A stretch of 64,000 bases of DNA from Colletotrichum lupini (Eukaryota; Ascomycota; Sordariomycetes; Glomerellales; Glomerellaceae): the NCBI RefSeq assembly GCF_023278565.1, contig NC_064676.1, positions 1,488,001 to 1,552,000 on the forward strand, in the 5' to 3' direction. The notes beneath the pieces are model-generated. The model searched no databases and was not told the DNA's origin. It worked only from the letters and a program-made list of their open reading frames with translations. Below, one piece after another: positions 19,648 through 30,329 of this stretch. The stretch's first letter is position 1. The number at the start of each line of letters is the position of its first letter. Position numbers and translations under genes: made by a program.

Positions 19648-22264
19648 GGTGACGGATTACGCAGAGGAGGCGCCCGGGGTGGGAAAGAGGTTCTAGAAGA
19701 AGGAAATGATAAAAAAGAATAAGATGAGAGAAGGAGGCGGCGACCGGGCGGTGGTTCGGTTCTGTTGGTTTGTGCTTTTGGCTTCGGGTTGGGGCAGCCG
19801 GATCGATAAGGTGCGCCGCTATCGATTCGTTTATTGCCTCTCAGAAGTGAGGTAACGATTTGGCAAGCAAATCGACAGGCGATGGGAGGGATGAGAAATA
19901 TGGTCGAGGGTGACGAGGACCCTTGGATGTGCTTTCTACAGGCGGAGGCTTCGAAAGGCTGGGTACGGGAAGTGACGAGTGACGAATGACGACACCGTAG
20001 CGAGAAAAGGGTACTGATGTGCTTCGTTGTGGCGCACGGGAGGCGGATGATTGGCCGGTATCGCTGGTTTGGGTGATTTGGAGGGGAGGCGACGGAGGTT
20101 TTGTTCCCGCTGGTCTGACAGAAAGCAGAAAGACGGTTGACCGAGAGAGTCGGGGAGGCGAGACCGATGAAGCAGCAGCGATGAAGAAGAAGGATCTTCA
20201 AACTTGGCGAGAGTAATGTAGGACGGATGCGACGGGGGTTATCATTAGGAGAGGACAGACCAGCGCAGGAAATGGGAGGGACAGGATCTAAAAGAAATGG
20301 AGCAATGCAATGGCAGGCACGGCAGGTCATGAAGCGCGCTGCAACCGAGAAAGATTGATCCTGGTTGTTTTTTGCCTCGCTCGAGTGGTAAAGAAGAGGC
20401 GGGAATAAGACGATGGAATGGTGCTGCAGGTTTGCTGCTTTGCGTGCTTCAAAGCAATGGAACTTTAAAAGATACAACCGACAAGTACTCCGTATCTTCC
20501 TGTCCTCTACCTTACTGCGGTAGGTATGTCCGTCCACGAAAAGAAGGTGAGGCATCAGCAGAGCTCTTTCCTCCCTCCTGTCTGCGAAATCATCGGCGGA
20601 TAGTCGGCCCAAGCCACACCTTCCTCAGGATTAACACTGTGTCGTTGGCGCCTTCCGCTTCCCCACAGATCACCATCAGGCAGAACCGCAACCACCCAGG
20701 CTGGCTAAAAATGGATCTTGGCCAGTGTCTCAAGGCTCAAGTTTGGACAGAAACATGGGGCAGACAACGACACTGCGGATGGACAGCGGGCCTCAAGAGC
20801 TCCCCGACGGGCCCCGACCCTACCGAAGCCGCACCCCTCCGTATGCCGCACAGTGCATTTACCAGCCCACGCCCCCCACCAGCTCCTTCCCGCATCCTCC
20901 TGGGTCCTCTCACCGTTCAATGCCCATTCAAGGTCGCTCACCACCTCACCTCACTCACTCACCCACTCACTCACTTACACCGACCCTCACAACCTCATTC
21001 CTCAGACTAACAGTGTTATGTATTCATCCAAACAACAACCTCGTGTGTGAGGCACCTTAGTCAGATGGAACAGCACACACTCCCATCCACAAACTTCATC
21101 TGTTTCTTCAAACCGACTGATACCCTGCACAGAAACCCCAAACACGACTTTTGCTCTCCCGATCAATGCTCCCGTTTCATACACGCGTACAATCGTGGGG
21201 TAACCGCTGTTTTCCACTCCCATCGCATGGCTAGTGACGTACCAGGGTGAAGCTTCTTTATTCACCACTTGCTTTCCAACTAAGTACCAGCTTGTCGTGT
21301 TTGTGTGCTTGTCAAGCTTTTTCGTTCAAGACCTCCCGTAGAACGGACCGGCGTGTGAACAAGTCACTTGCCTTCTCAACAATCTCATGTGTCCAAAGGC
21401 CATGACTATGACGCCCTCCCGCCTCGCGCCCAATCGAAACAGAGTTACGGAACGGCGCTGCAGTGAAAGCATGAGCTTGTTAAACATAGGGGTCCTGCCT
21501 AGCAGGATGAACCCTGACCATCTTACCTGATCGCGGCATACCACTTTGTTTAATCTGTCACATTTTGTTTCCCAACGCCTCCCTCCTGCTTAATCTCTCG
21601 AGAATAATGGTTGAAAAGTATGAAGAGATGAAGACACCCTTCGACTGAGTCGGGGCATTCACCGTGTCAATGCTACCATCTACAAGCTGCCGGCCGCCGG
21701 CAACGTCAACACCATCGCAACATACTTCCCGGACAGATGCCTCCCTTTTCCGCAACCTGATGCAGCTGGCTTCTCGGGAGCCGGGTAATTGCTGTCAAGC
21801 TGAACAGTAGAAGAAAGGGGCTCGCAACTGGTGGATGTGCTAAGTGTTTGAGGGGCACTTTCCATGGAGCCCACTCCAGTCGTTTGCTGTAGCTATCACA
21901 GTCAAAAGTCACATCAAGTCAAGCATTACCAGTAACAGCAGACTGGCCAGTAAGCTGAGAACAGGAGCAAAAGCATACGGAGAAGAATACTTTCACAGCC
22001 TTGTTCACTCACAGCAGTTACCAACGAGTCAAGTGAGACTTGAGGCCACCCCAAGGGCCAACTCAAGTTGAATTCCGTAACCTTCGGGTATTTTTGAATT
22101 ATCATTAGTATCGAAACTATTCTGTTTCAAGCAGCAGTTCATATCCCCCTGCCACTTGCGACTACTGCTCTTGTGCCCATGCTCAACGGCAGCTATCCGA
22201 AGTCCGGACCGCAGCTCTTCAGACTTCAACCTAGACCTCCCTGTTCTCAGTGCGACGCACCGGC
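19648..22264. other. Intergenic: Mpv17 gene promoter and 3' side of GH53 gene
   Basis: A 2.6-kb stretch. A 375-codon minus-strand frame at 19485-20612 overlaps the first exon and intron of the Mpv17 gene and is Ser/Pro/Leu-rich with no domain; I read it as leader/promoter sequence. Around 20940-21000 are CACT/CTCACT repeats. A TACTCCGTA half-palindrome occurs near 20487. No gene can be supported. Confidence 0.5.
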
Positions 22265-23588
22265 CTACTTTTCCAAGTAGACATTGACAGACGAGCGCGA
22301 GTATCCAAACGTCTTGGGCCACTGGCTGTAATCCGGCTCAAACAGGACGGCGTCGTTGCAGTCACTTCCCAAGCTCGTGTTGTTCAACCACGCTATCAAA
22401 AGAGTCAGCATCTCAGTTCACAACCAGTAAACAGAAAAGACTAGTGCTCACCAGGCTCCCAGTACCAAACACCCTGTCCAAGACCCTTGGGCGTCTCCCT
22501 CACAGTCTTGAGCAGCTTCTTCATCCACTGCACCTGACCATCAACATTGTACGGGATACTCGGCTCCGACGACTCGGGGATCGGGTTCCACTGCCCGTTG
22601 CAGATGGCAGGGTAATCCGTCTCGACAACCTGCATCGGCTTGCCGTACTTCTCTCCGAGCACCTTGAGCGTGTTCTTGAGGTTCGCAAACGTCGCCGACG
22701 TGCCGTAGAACGGGTAAAAGCTGAACCCGAAGCTGTCCCACGCCGACAGCGGCACCCCGTTGTCGACGAGCGCGCCGTACCACCGCTCCTGCAGCGTCAG
22801 GTTCCAGCCGTTGTCGAGGTGGATCATGACCTCGGGCTTGGGCACGCCCGCGCACGTCGCGTCTTTCACGCCCGCCCGCGCGGCCTTGTAGAGCGTCGCA
22901 AAGTTGGTAAAGTTCTTGACCAGCGCCGACCACGGCTGCACGTCGACGTTCACCTGACCCAGAGGCCACAGCGTGCCGTGGCGGAGCTCGTTGCCCAACG
23001 ACACGATATCCAGCGTCACGCCGGCGTCCTTGAAGGCGACGAGCGTCTCGCGGACGTAGTTGCGCAGCGTGCCGGCCAGGGGCTCCAGCTGCGTCGGCCA
23101 CGCCGCGGGCAGCGGCTGCTTCTGCGGGTCGGCCCAGCTGTCGGCGAAGTGGAAGTCCAAGAAGATGCGCTGGCCCTTGGCCTGGAAGCGCTTGGCCAGG
23201 TCGATGGTGTAGTTGAGGCCGTAGGTCCCGTCAGGCGGGTTCACCCACAGGCGGAGACGGACGGCGTTCATGCCGCCGTCGGCGAGGATGTCGTCGGCCG
23301 GGCGAGTCGCGTTGCCGCGCGCCGTGTCAATGTAGATGTTTTGGTTCTCCTCGAGCATCTTGAGAGAGCTCAGGTCGTGGCCTTTGTAGAAAAAGGGCTT
23401 GCCGTGACCGGGGCCGGGGCTGTTTGCGTTTCTTCATGTTAGCCTCCTGTTATCATTGTTCCAGTGCCTCAAGGTGTGTGTTTTCGATGTAAGTGATGAA
23501 ATTAAGTGGTGAGAACGTACTTGACGGGCTCCGGGGCCGGAACAGCCGTGACCAGAGCCGTGAGGCTGAGGAGAGAGAGCAACTTCAT
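22265..23588 (-). CDS. Secreted arabinogalactan endo-1,4-beta-galactosidase (GH53)
   Basis: Family GH53 endo-galactanase, which cuts beta-1,4-galactan side chains of pectin outside the cell. Exons: 23588-23521, 23419-22452, 22392-22265 (introns 23420-23520 and 22393-22451), 1164 nt and 387 residues. The first 16 residues (MKLLSLLSLTALVTAV) are a signal peptide. The mature enzyme starts near KPFFYKGHDLSSLKMLEE, contains GGMNAVRLRLWVNP, the acid/base glutamate in SLGNELRHG (E167) and the nucleophile in VVETDYP (E289), and ends with GVWYWEPGAWLNN and a tail EPDYSQWPKTFGYSR. Length and both catalytic residues are intact. Several N-x-S/T sites fit secretion. Confidence 0.95.
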
Positions 23589-24331
23589 GATGAGATGTTA
23601 TCACAGCGGTTGAGACACACAAAGAGCCAATCCTCCAGCCCTTCCCTCGACGACGCAACAGCCGTGTTATATATCAATCGCAACAACCCCCTCACCGCCC
23701 ACCGGGCTAGGCATCAGGTCGAACCATGATTTCACCACTCTGGCAAGGGTTCAAAATAAACGCAAGCGAGCTGTCAGTCGTCACGGGTCTCGGCAATCTC
23801 TGTTTTTTTCCTTTCACTTCTCGGGCCAATGTGACCATTCGACGGAAGATTTCCAACGGGCAGAAGCACTCAAGACGGCAGGCAAAGCAGCAGCTGACAG
23901 AATGGAGACGGCCCGAACTGCGGGGACTCATCGCGGGGTTACCGGGGGAGACCCCAGACTCGGCACGCTGACGATTGGTGCGCCTGCGCGAGCTGGAGGT
24001 GGTGGGCCCCTGCTCGCCCGCAATTTTCGGATATTGTGCCTCCAACGAGTTACAGTAGCAACAATAGCTTCGTTGGTCTGGCTGGGGGTGCCAAGTTCCA
24101 GCAGTCTGGGCCTCGACGTGGGTGGCCGTTGGCATCATCAGGTGACGGGGGCGGGGATGAAGCTTCGAGAAAAACATATTGGAATTGGGGGGCCCAGCCA
24201 ACGTGCCAGCCTCTCCCAGACCTTGAACCAACCCTTTCACGGCCCTTTCGGATCTCGCAACCGAGGTTTATCACGTCGAAGCTCCGGATATTGATATAGC
24301 CTTGATAATTACGTTCCATTTGTGGTTAAGC
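23589..24331. other. Intergenic: GH53 promoter and cwf19 3' side
   Basis: About 0.74 kb. Apart from the TATA element near 23670 there is no recognisable gene; small frames in both directions lack domain content. Confidence 0.5.
23668..23673 (-). promoter_or_regulatory. TATA box upstream of the GH53 gene
   Basis: TATATA about 80 nt upstream of the GH53 start codon on the minus strand, a normal spacing for an inducible fungal secreted-enzyme gene. Confidence 0.5.
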
Positions 24332-26476
24332 TTAACCATCGGCTAAGACGCGGGTCCAGTCGAACTTCCTCCATTTCTTCTTGAAACCCTCGACTCTCCG
24401 GTCACCCTTGTTCCACCGTCCTTGTTTCTTGATCACGTCCGGGCCGACGTCTAGGATGCCCCCGATTATCTCCCTTGCAAAAAGGTCTCCTCTCGGCCAG
24501 CGGTCAGAGTTCTCGACAATGTGCCCGAGGCCGCCGTCGAGCGTGAACCACGCGTGAAAGTAGGGCATTTCTTTTGCGATGCTCCTCCGGAACGCCATCC
24601 TGCCCATGCCATCTCTTGCCTTGGCGGCCGTGTCAATGATCTTCCGGTGCTGCGACCACTCATCTTCCGTGGTGAGGAAGGCCTCTTTAAAGTAGGCCGG
24701 AGCCGTCGCGCCCTCTTCGTACGGGATCGGCACAGCCATCATGGCCGCGTGGAGATGCCTCTGCGGCGTGGCTGCATTCTCGTAGAAAATGACTTCTTGG
24801 CCCTTTTCGTGGTACATTCTCGTCAGAGACTTCATAAAGTTTCGAATTTCTTCCCATTCGTCGTCGTCACACTCCAGCAGGTTCTTGCGGTGTGCCATGG
24901 GTGTAATCACAGCGCCGCCTTCGCTGACCTCAGGTTCCGTAGGCAGTGTCAGGAATACGCGCGTGGCAAGAGAGATGACCGGTGCCAGAGGAGGCTGTCC
25001 CTTGTCTTCGTGATGGCACAACGGACAATTATCCAGAATCCGTGACACCTTTTGATATTCGTTGACGGCCACATTCTTGAGGTTGACCTCGGACTTGTGA
25101 ACTCGCTTGGCGAGCTTGTCCGCATTCTCGTCCATGTAATCGAGGTCGTCGTCAAACTTGCCGTCCTTGGCAATGCGCTCAGCGAGCCGCATACCTTCGC
25201 CGCCTGCTTGACCGCGGGTCCTGCGCTCCTCGCGAACCATGTCTTCGATTGACATGTCCTCGTTGGCTTCAACGTTCCCGCGCTCTCGCCCACGCTTGTT
25301 TTCGATGGCCTTGACCTCACCACGAGTTCCTGCCAGCATTCGGTTATCCATGACACCAAGAACAACAGACTGCGGCCCGTTCGTGGCAAAATTTGCTGCG
25401 GCTTGATTGTACTCGGCTTCCAATTTGGCAGCATCCGGTGATCTGCGAAGCTTCGCCTTCATCATCTGAGCTCGCAATCTGTTCAAGGCGGTCTGGTCTA
25501 TGGGCGTATGCTGCATGGCATTGTCGGGTATGATGACGCCCTGTTCCACATCGTGGGTATCGTCTCGTGCGGCGGGTGTCTCGTCTTGTCGGTGTTTCTC
25601 CATGCGCTCGCGATAAAGGTCTCCCGTAGGCTTCTCCTTACCCGCGTAACCACTTCCATACACCTTGCGCCTGTCCATCTCGATCTTTTCCTCTCTCGCG
25701 TCGTCGAATTCTTGCAAATCACCAAATCTCTCCAGAGCAACATCTTCAACCGACCGGCCAGACTCCTCAGCCATGGAGTAGACACCCTTAAGCTTCGTCA
25801 AGCGCCACTGAGAGCCATTGTCTCCGAATTTGTAATTGACCGTCCGCTCTTTTGCCGCGGCCTTCTCATCCGATGTCGGGATATTCTCCACTTCAGCGAA
25901 GTCTCTGTTGATTTCTCTGTCGTGAATGACTCTCGGAGCCTCTTCCTTTGGTGGTGGCTTAACCTCCTTCTGTTTCCGCTGGACGTAGTCGATGTCAAGG
26001 GCCGACGGCGCAGTCATCCAAGAATCGCGCATGAGCGGTGCCTCTGCATTCTTGGAGTTTTGCGGTGTTTCTTCGTCCGGAATAGGCAAGTCCTCTTTCG
26101 GATCTGATGTCTTTTCGTGGGTGTCCGTCCGCCGCTCGTCGTCTCTTTCTCTGTGCCTATGCCTCGATCGCCGCTCCTCGTCGTCCTTTTCATGACGAGA
26201 GCGCTTGTGTCTGTGGCCATCATCCCCATCTTCTTCATGGCGACGGGATCTGTGCTGTCGATGCCTTTCGTGGTCTCGGTCGCGGTCGCCATCTCGACTC
26301 CGGTGTGTATCGCGATCGCGTTCCCGATGTCTGTCAGAAGACCGATCGCGGTGATGGTGATGGTGACTGCGCTGCTTCTTCCTCTGTCGACGCTCTTCTT
26401 TCTCGCGCTCGATGCGCTCCTTCTCGCCCTTCTCTGCTGCCAGGGCCTTTTCGAATTCGTCGAGGCCGTCCATCAT
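24332..26476 (-). CDS. cwf19: Pre-mRNA splicing factor Cwf19 (CwfJ family)
   Basis: Spliceosome-associated protein related to the debranching-enzyme-associated CwfJ family (human CWF19L2, fission yeast Cwf19). A single exon of 714 residues. The N-terminal 110 residues are an RS-like charged region rich in RDRD, HRER and a run of five His. The middle carries coiled, charged sequence. The C-terminal half holds the two CwfJ domains: NCPLCHHEDKG begins domain 1 with its CxxC, APVISLATRVFLTLP and HLHAAMMAVPIP follow as the HIT-like core, and domain 2 includes FHAWFTLDGGLGHIVEN and the C-terminal FKKKWRKFDWTRVL. The first two codons are both ATG, so the start could be either. Shares a 329-nt divergent promoter with GPN1. 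Confidence 0.92.
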   Translation of the reverse strand: MMDGLDEFEKALAAEKGEKERIEREKEERRQRKKQRSHHHHHRDRSSDRHRERDRDTHRSRDGDRDRDHERHRQHRSRRHEEDGDDGHRHKRSRHEKDDEERRSRHRHRERDDERRTDTHEKTSDPKEDLPIPDEETPQNSKNAEAPLMRDSWMTAPSALDIDYVQRKQKEVKPPPKEEAPRVIHDREINRDFAEVENIPTSDEKAAAKERTVNYKFGDNGSQWRLTKLKGVYSMAEESGRSVEDVALERFGDLQEFDDAREEKIEMDRRKVYGSGYAGKEKPTGDLYRERMEKHRQDETPAARDDTHDVEQGVIIPDNAMQHTPIDQTALNRLRAQMMKAKLRRSPDAAKLEAEYNQAAANFATNGPQSVVLGVMDNRMLAGTRGEVKAIENKRGRERGNVEANEDMSIEDMVREERRTRGQAGGEGMRLAERIAKDGKFDDDLDYMDENADKLAKRVHKSEVNLKNVAVNEYQKVSRILDNCPLCHHEDKGQPPLAPVISLATRVFLTLPTEPEVSEGGAVITPMAHRKNLLECDDDEWEEIRNFMKSLTRMYHEKGQEVIFYENAATPQRHLHAAMMAVPIPYEEGATAPAYFKEAFLTTEDEWSQHRKIIDTAAKARDGMGRMAFRRSIAKEMPYFHAWFTLDGGLGHIVENSDRWPRGDLFAREIIGGILDVGPDVIKKQGRWNKGDRRVEGFKKKWRKFDWTRVLADG

Positions 26477-26805
26477 TGCTGTGCCTAGAGGTGGGAAGCT
26501 TGCTAGTTGACGATGGAGCTACCAGCTGCAATGGCCTGTTTTTCTGCAGGTTCCCTAAATGAATTGGCGACGCGGGAGGAACGTCACTTTCCCAGCACGG
26601 GCCATCAAGATTCTGGCAATGACAGGGGGTGTCTGATTAGGTAGTCGTTATGTACAACTTACAGGGGGGTTTCGTTCATTCCGACGCCCCGCGCGGGGCA
26701 CTCAGCTCTTGCAACTCTTCCAGAACTTTTTTCTTAGCGACCGCCCGTAAGAGAACCAAACACTCCGTGGAAGAGCCGCACGCGAATTTCCATCACCACA
26801 TCAGA
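26477..26805. promoter_or_regulatory. Divergent promoter, cwf19 / GPN1
   Basis: 329 nt between the two start codons, which must contain the core promoters of both genes. No TATA box is evident, as is common for housekeeping genes. The part next to GPN1 is A/C-rich leader. Confidence 0.6.
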
Positions 26806-28107
26806 ATGGCTTCAACATCCGCAGAAACCCCCGCCGAGAATGCGGCCACCCAGACCCCGACTGCCATCGTCGTCGTCGGCATGGCCGGTAAGGAATACAC
26901 AACCTCGTCTTGCGCTCACTGTGTCGCTGACCAATACTACCAGGCTCAGGCAAGACGACCTTTATGCGACGCATCAACTCATACCTGCACGGCAAGCAAG
27001 ATCCTCCCTACGTTATCAACCTGGATCCCGCGGTGCTCAACGTCCCTTTCGAAAGCAACATTGACATCCGTGACTCGGTGAACTATGAGGAGGTCATGAA
27101 GCAGTACAACCTGGGGCCGAACGGTGGTATCCTGACGTCCCTAAACCTCTTCGCGACAAAGGTCGATCAAATCGTCAACCTGCTCGACAAGCGTGCTGCG
27201 CCAGACCCTGCAAACCCCGACAAGAAGCCCATCAAGAACATCCTTGTCGATACGCGTACGTCTACTAAATACCTAGGCAGACTCTCTCTTTGCTAACACT
27301 GCTGCAGCCGGACAAATTGAGGTTTTCGTTTGGTCCGCCAGTGGAACCATTCTTCTCGAGTCTCTCGCGTCCTCCTTCCCGACCGTCATCGCCTACGTTA
27401 TCGATACCCCTCGAACCACCTCCACGAGCACATTCATGTCCAACATGCTGTACGCTTGCAGTATTCTCTACAAGACCAAGCTCCCCATGATCTTGGTCTT
27501 CAACAAGACCGACGTGCAAGACGCAACGTTTGCCAAGGAGTGGATGACGGATTTCGAGGCGTTCCAGCAAGCTCTCCAGCAAGACGAGATGAGCGACGTC
27601 ATTGGCGGCTACGAAACGTCTGAGGGTGGCAGCGGCGGCTCCGGCTACATGGGCAGTCTCCTCAACTCCATGAGTCTCATGCTCGAGGAGTTCTACTCCC
27701 ACCTCAGCTTTGTCCCCGTCAGCTCCCGCCTCGGAACGGGCATGGACGAGTTCTTCGCTGCGGTGGAGGAGAAGGCTGAGGAATTCAAGCAGGACTACCT
27801 CCCCGAGCTGAAGCGCAGGCGCGAGGAGCGTGAAGAAAAGAAGCGTCTGGCCCGCGATCACGAGGTGGAGAAGATGATGAAGGGTATGTCGGTGGACGCA
27901 GGCAAGAAGCCAATGGTTGTCAAGCCCGTGGACGACGATGATGATGGCGTTGATGTCGCCAGCGATGTGGACGACGACGACATGCCGGATGACGAGGATG
28001 ACCGCGAGGGCCTTCAGGCCCGGTACGAGGCGGCCATGGAGGCTGAGGGCGACTCCATCATGGCTGATGGCAGTTTTGCAAAGTACCTGCACACGCGACC
28101 GACATGA
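26806..28107 (+). CDS. npa3: GPN-loop GTPase 1 (Npa3/XAB1)
   Basis: Essential GTPase required for assembly and nuclear import of RNA polymerase II. Exons 26806-26887, 26944-27255, 27308-28107 (introns 26888-26943 and 27256-27307), 1194 nt and 397 residues. The P-loop GMAGSGKTT (residues 25-33) is interrupted by intron 1 between the first Gly pair and rejoins perfectly. The diagnostic Gly-Pro-Asn loop is at residues 85-87 (NLGPNGG), the switch [15 protein letters not shown] spans intron 2, and LVFNKTD is the guanine-specificity motif. The C-terminal tail is acidic ([18 protein letters not shown]). The fit to GPN1 rather than GPN2 or GPN3 rests on length and the acidic C-terminal extension. Confidence 0.96.
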
Positions 28108-28574
28108 GACGTCACAGCACACACGCGCGGGTCACATTTATTTGATATAGAATGAACGAACAATCGGGCAAGGGGATGGCGTTTTAGATGGTTGCTGCAT
28201 TATCATGAGATACCTCGAAAAGAAAAAAAGGAGAAGGAAAAGGTGCAGAAGAATGCCTTGCTCTATGAATTGAATTTGGTCCCCCCACCTTGAACTCCCC
28301 AGCCCTTGCGCATCACATGCGTTGTGGCTTTGCTTTGATAGTTGGCTGTTTGTCATACATGTCCCTCGTATGAGACTCTTTCCCTGCTGAAGAATATGCG
28401 GCTCTCTTGCAGGCAGCCAAGACTCTCTTCCCATGCAGTCTCGAGTCTACCACCTCGTGTGTCGTCCAATTCCGACTCTCGAATGCGCAGCACCACATCG
28501 CTACTGCTGTCCCGCTCCTCCAGCGTACACACGTCGCGCGAATATCAAATCCTCTCTCTAAATCTCTTCTCCAA
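28108..28574. other. Convergent intergenic region, GPN1 / RPB12
   Basis: 467 nt holding two 3' untranslated regions. No gene content seen. Confidence 0.6.
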
Positions 28575-28876
28575 TCATCTCGCCTCGAACTGAACCATTC
28601 TATCCCACACAGTCAGTCTACGCTCTCCTAACACCACATTCCCTGCCCGTCTCCATGGCATGTAAGAACTCACCTCTTGGTCCGTTCCTTGTAAAGAATA
28701 CGACAACCGCACTCCTTGCATCTGATGGGATCGGCGCGACGCAGCTGGAACTTGAGACCGCAATCGCCGCAGAGATATTGCATCTGGGGGCCCTCGGAGC
28801 CGTAAGACTGATAGGCGGCGGCGCTGGGCGCGGAGGCGGCGCCAGCGGTGGGGACTTGGTAGGCTTCGCGGGACAT
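28575..28876 (-). CDS. rpb12: RNA polymerases I, II and III subunit Rpb12 (ABC10-alpha)
   Basis: Small zinc-binding subunit shared by the three nuclear RNA polymerases. Two exons, 28876-28674 and 28599-28575 (intron 28600-28673), 228 nt and 75 residues. The zinc ribbon cysteines are C36 and C39 (YLCGDCGLKF) and C53 and C56 (IRCKECGCRI), followed by LYKERTKR, which the second exon completes as MVQFEAR, the invariant family C-terminus. Without the splice the frame would run into an unrelated tail. The first 30 residues are an Ala/Ser/Gly-rich extension. Tail to tail with GPN1, whose product acts in polymerase assembly. Confidence 0.95.
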
Positions 28877-29516
28877 GTTGTGGTGGTTTTTGTCCTTCGG
28901 AAGGATAGAGTGCGGCGGCGGAGAGATTCGTTGCGTTCGGGTGGGTATGGCGCGTCGGATATTGAAGTTTTGGCGATTTTTCTTCAGAGAGGCGGCGGGA
29001 TTGGAAATGCAGGCAGAAGGCGTGGTGGGGCTGGGATGACAATTTGTCAGGCGGTGAAGGCGCATAGAAACGGCAGAAGAAAGAAGAATGTTGGGCGGTG
29101 TGCAGCCGGTGGTGGAGCTCTGATGAATCAGGTGGGGCGTCTAAGCTGGCCCACTTCCCGAGGTTATCGCTTGCTATCCGTACCTTCCCCCGTAAGTTAC
29201 CTACCTACCTCACTGCCGCCCTGATTTCCTGGGGGAGAGAGAGCTTCCCGGTGGTTTGGAAGAAACATCTCTTGGACGCCGTAGCTTGTCCAACAAACCT
29301 CGCGTCTTTCGCATCGCCCTCTAGATTTCGGTTCTTTCCTCACTAGTCTGATAGAATTCCTTCGAACTCTGTAATACTTTCAAAGCGACGACACCAGACA
29401 ACGCAGCGGGCGTTTCTAGACTCCCCCAACACATCTACACCCCCGATAATGCCAAAGCTCTCCCCGGCTTTCCACACAACCACAAAAAACACGATACCGC
29501 CCCCGACCACCCCATC
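28877..29516. promoter_or_regulatory. Divergent promoter, rpb12 / HIT gene
   Basis: 640 nt between two start codons. Contains TACCTACCTACC-type repeats at about 29199-29214. No TATA box recognised and no coding sequence. Confidence 0.5.
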
Positions 29517-30107
29517 ATGACACCAAACTCCCAATTCGACGCGGGCGTATCCCACCCAGAAGGCCAATGCCCGTTCTGCGTAATCGCAACAGAATACCCT
29601 CCCTACGACCCCTCCAAACCCCCACAAGACGAAGGCGACAATTCGACCCTCGACCCAAACCGCATCCCCACGCCCGCCTTCGTCGTCCTCTCCACGCCTC
29701 TCCTCATCGCCTTTCTCGACATTCTCCCGCTATCCCGCGGCCACCTTCTCCTCTGCCCGCGCGCCCACCGCCCGAAACTCACCGACGCCTCGCCCGACGA
29801 GTCGGCCGAGATGGGCCGGTACCTGCGCGTGCTGTCCAACGCCCTGGCGCGCACGACGGGCGTGGAGGACTGGAACGTGGTGCAGAACAACGGAGCCGCG
29901 GCGGCGCAGGTCGTGATGCACATGCACTTCCACCTCATTCCGCGACCCGAGATCCGCGCGAGCGGGCGGTATAGCGAGAGCTTCACCATGTTTGGGCGGG
30001 GCCGGAGGGAAGAGCTGGACGATGAGGACGCGGAGCATTTTGCAAAGGAGCTGCGGGAGAACGTGGCTGATATCTTGAGGGAAGAGAAGCACAAGCCGAA
30101 ACTTTGA
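29517..30107 (+). CDS. HIT-domain nucleotide-binding protein
   Basis: Histidine-triad superfamily protein, which hydrolyses or transfers nucleotidyl groups (for example nucleoside phosphoramidates or diadenosine polyphosphates). Single exon, 196 residues. The triad is HMHFHLIP with His at 135, 137 and 139, preceded by the strand WNVVQNNGAAAAQVV. An N-terminal CPFC pair (residues 18-21) could help bind zinc, as in HINT-like proteins. RGHLLLCPRAH is the other conserved HIT strand. A Pro/Asp-rich insert of about 25 residues follows the CPFC. The C-terminal 40 residues are charged and probably helical. The exact substrate cannot be told from sequence. Confidence 0.9.
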   Translation: MTPNSQFDAGVSHPEGQCPFCVIATEYPPYDPSKPPQDEGDNSTLDPNRIPTPAFVVLSTPLLIAFLDILPLSRGHLLLCPRAHRPKLTDASPDESAEMGRYLRVLSNALARTTGVEDWNVVQNNGAAAAQVVMHMHFHLIPRPEIRASGRYSESFTMFGRGRREELDDEDAEHFAKELRENVADILREEKHKPKL

Positions 30108-30329
30108 TGGGCGGGTTTTGATGAGTGCGACGAAGAGTTTTTTGCTTCTTTTTTTTTTAAAAAAGATTCGTTTATTCATTTCATGTATATCAAGGACTAT
30201 CATGTCCTAGCTGCCTATGCGTAGCAGCATGTCTTATCACGCCGTAGCGTTGTTTCGTTTCTTTTTAAACTCATTATGTGAGTCCACCACTTTTTTCTCA
30301 CTCATTACACTGCTACCCGGACTGAACAT

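Noticed and set aside
19485..20612. 375-codon minus-strand frame
   Set aside because: Overlaps exon 1 and intron 1 of the Mpv17 gene; composition is Ser/Pro/Leu-rich leader with no domain.
22444..23442. 332-codon plus-strand frame opposite the GH53 gene
   Set aside because: Antisense shadow; the minus strand encodes a complete galactanase with both catalytic glutamates.
23716..23752. tRNA-like stretch (TTGCCAGAGTGGT and GGTTCGACC on the minus strand)
   Set aside because: The A-box-like and B-box-like pieces lie too close together and no acceptor or anticodon stem can be formed.
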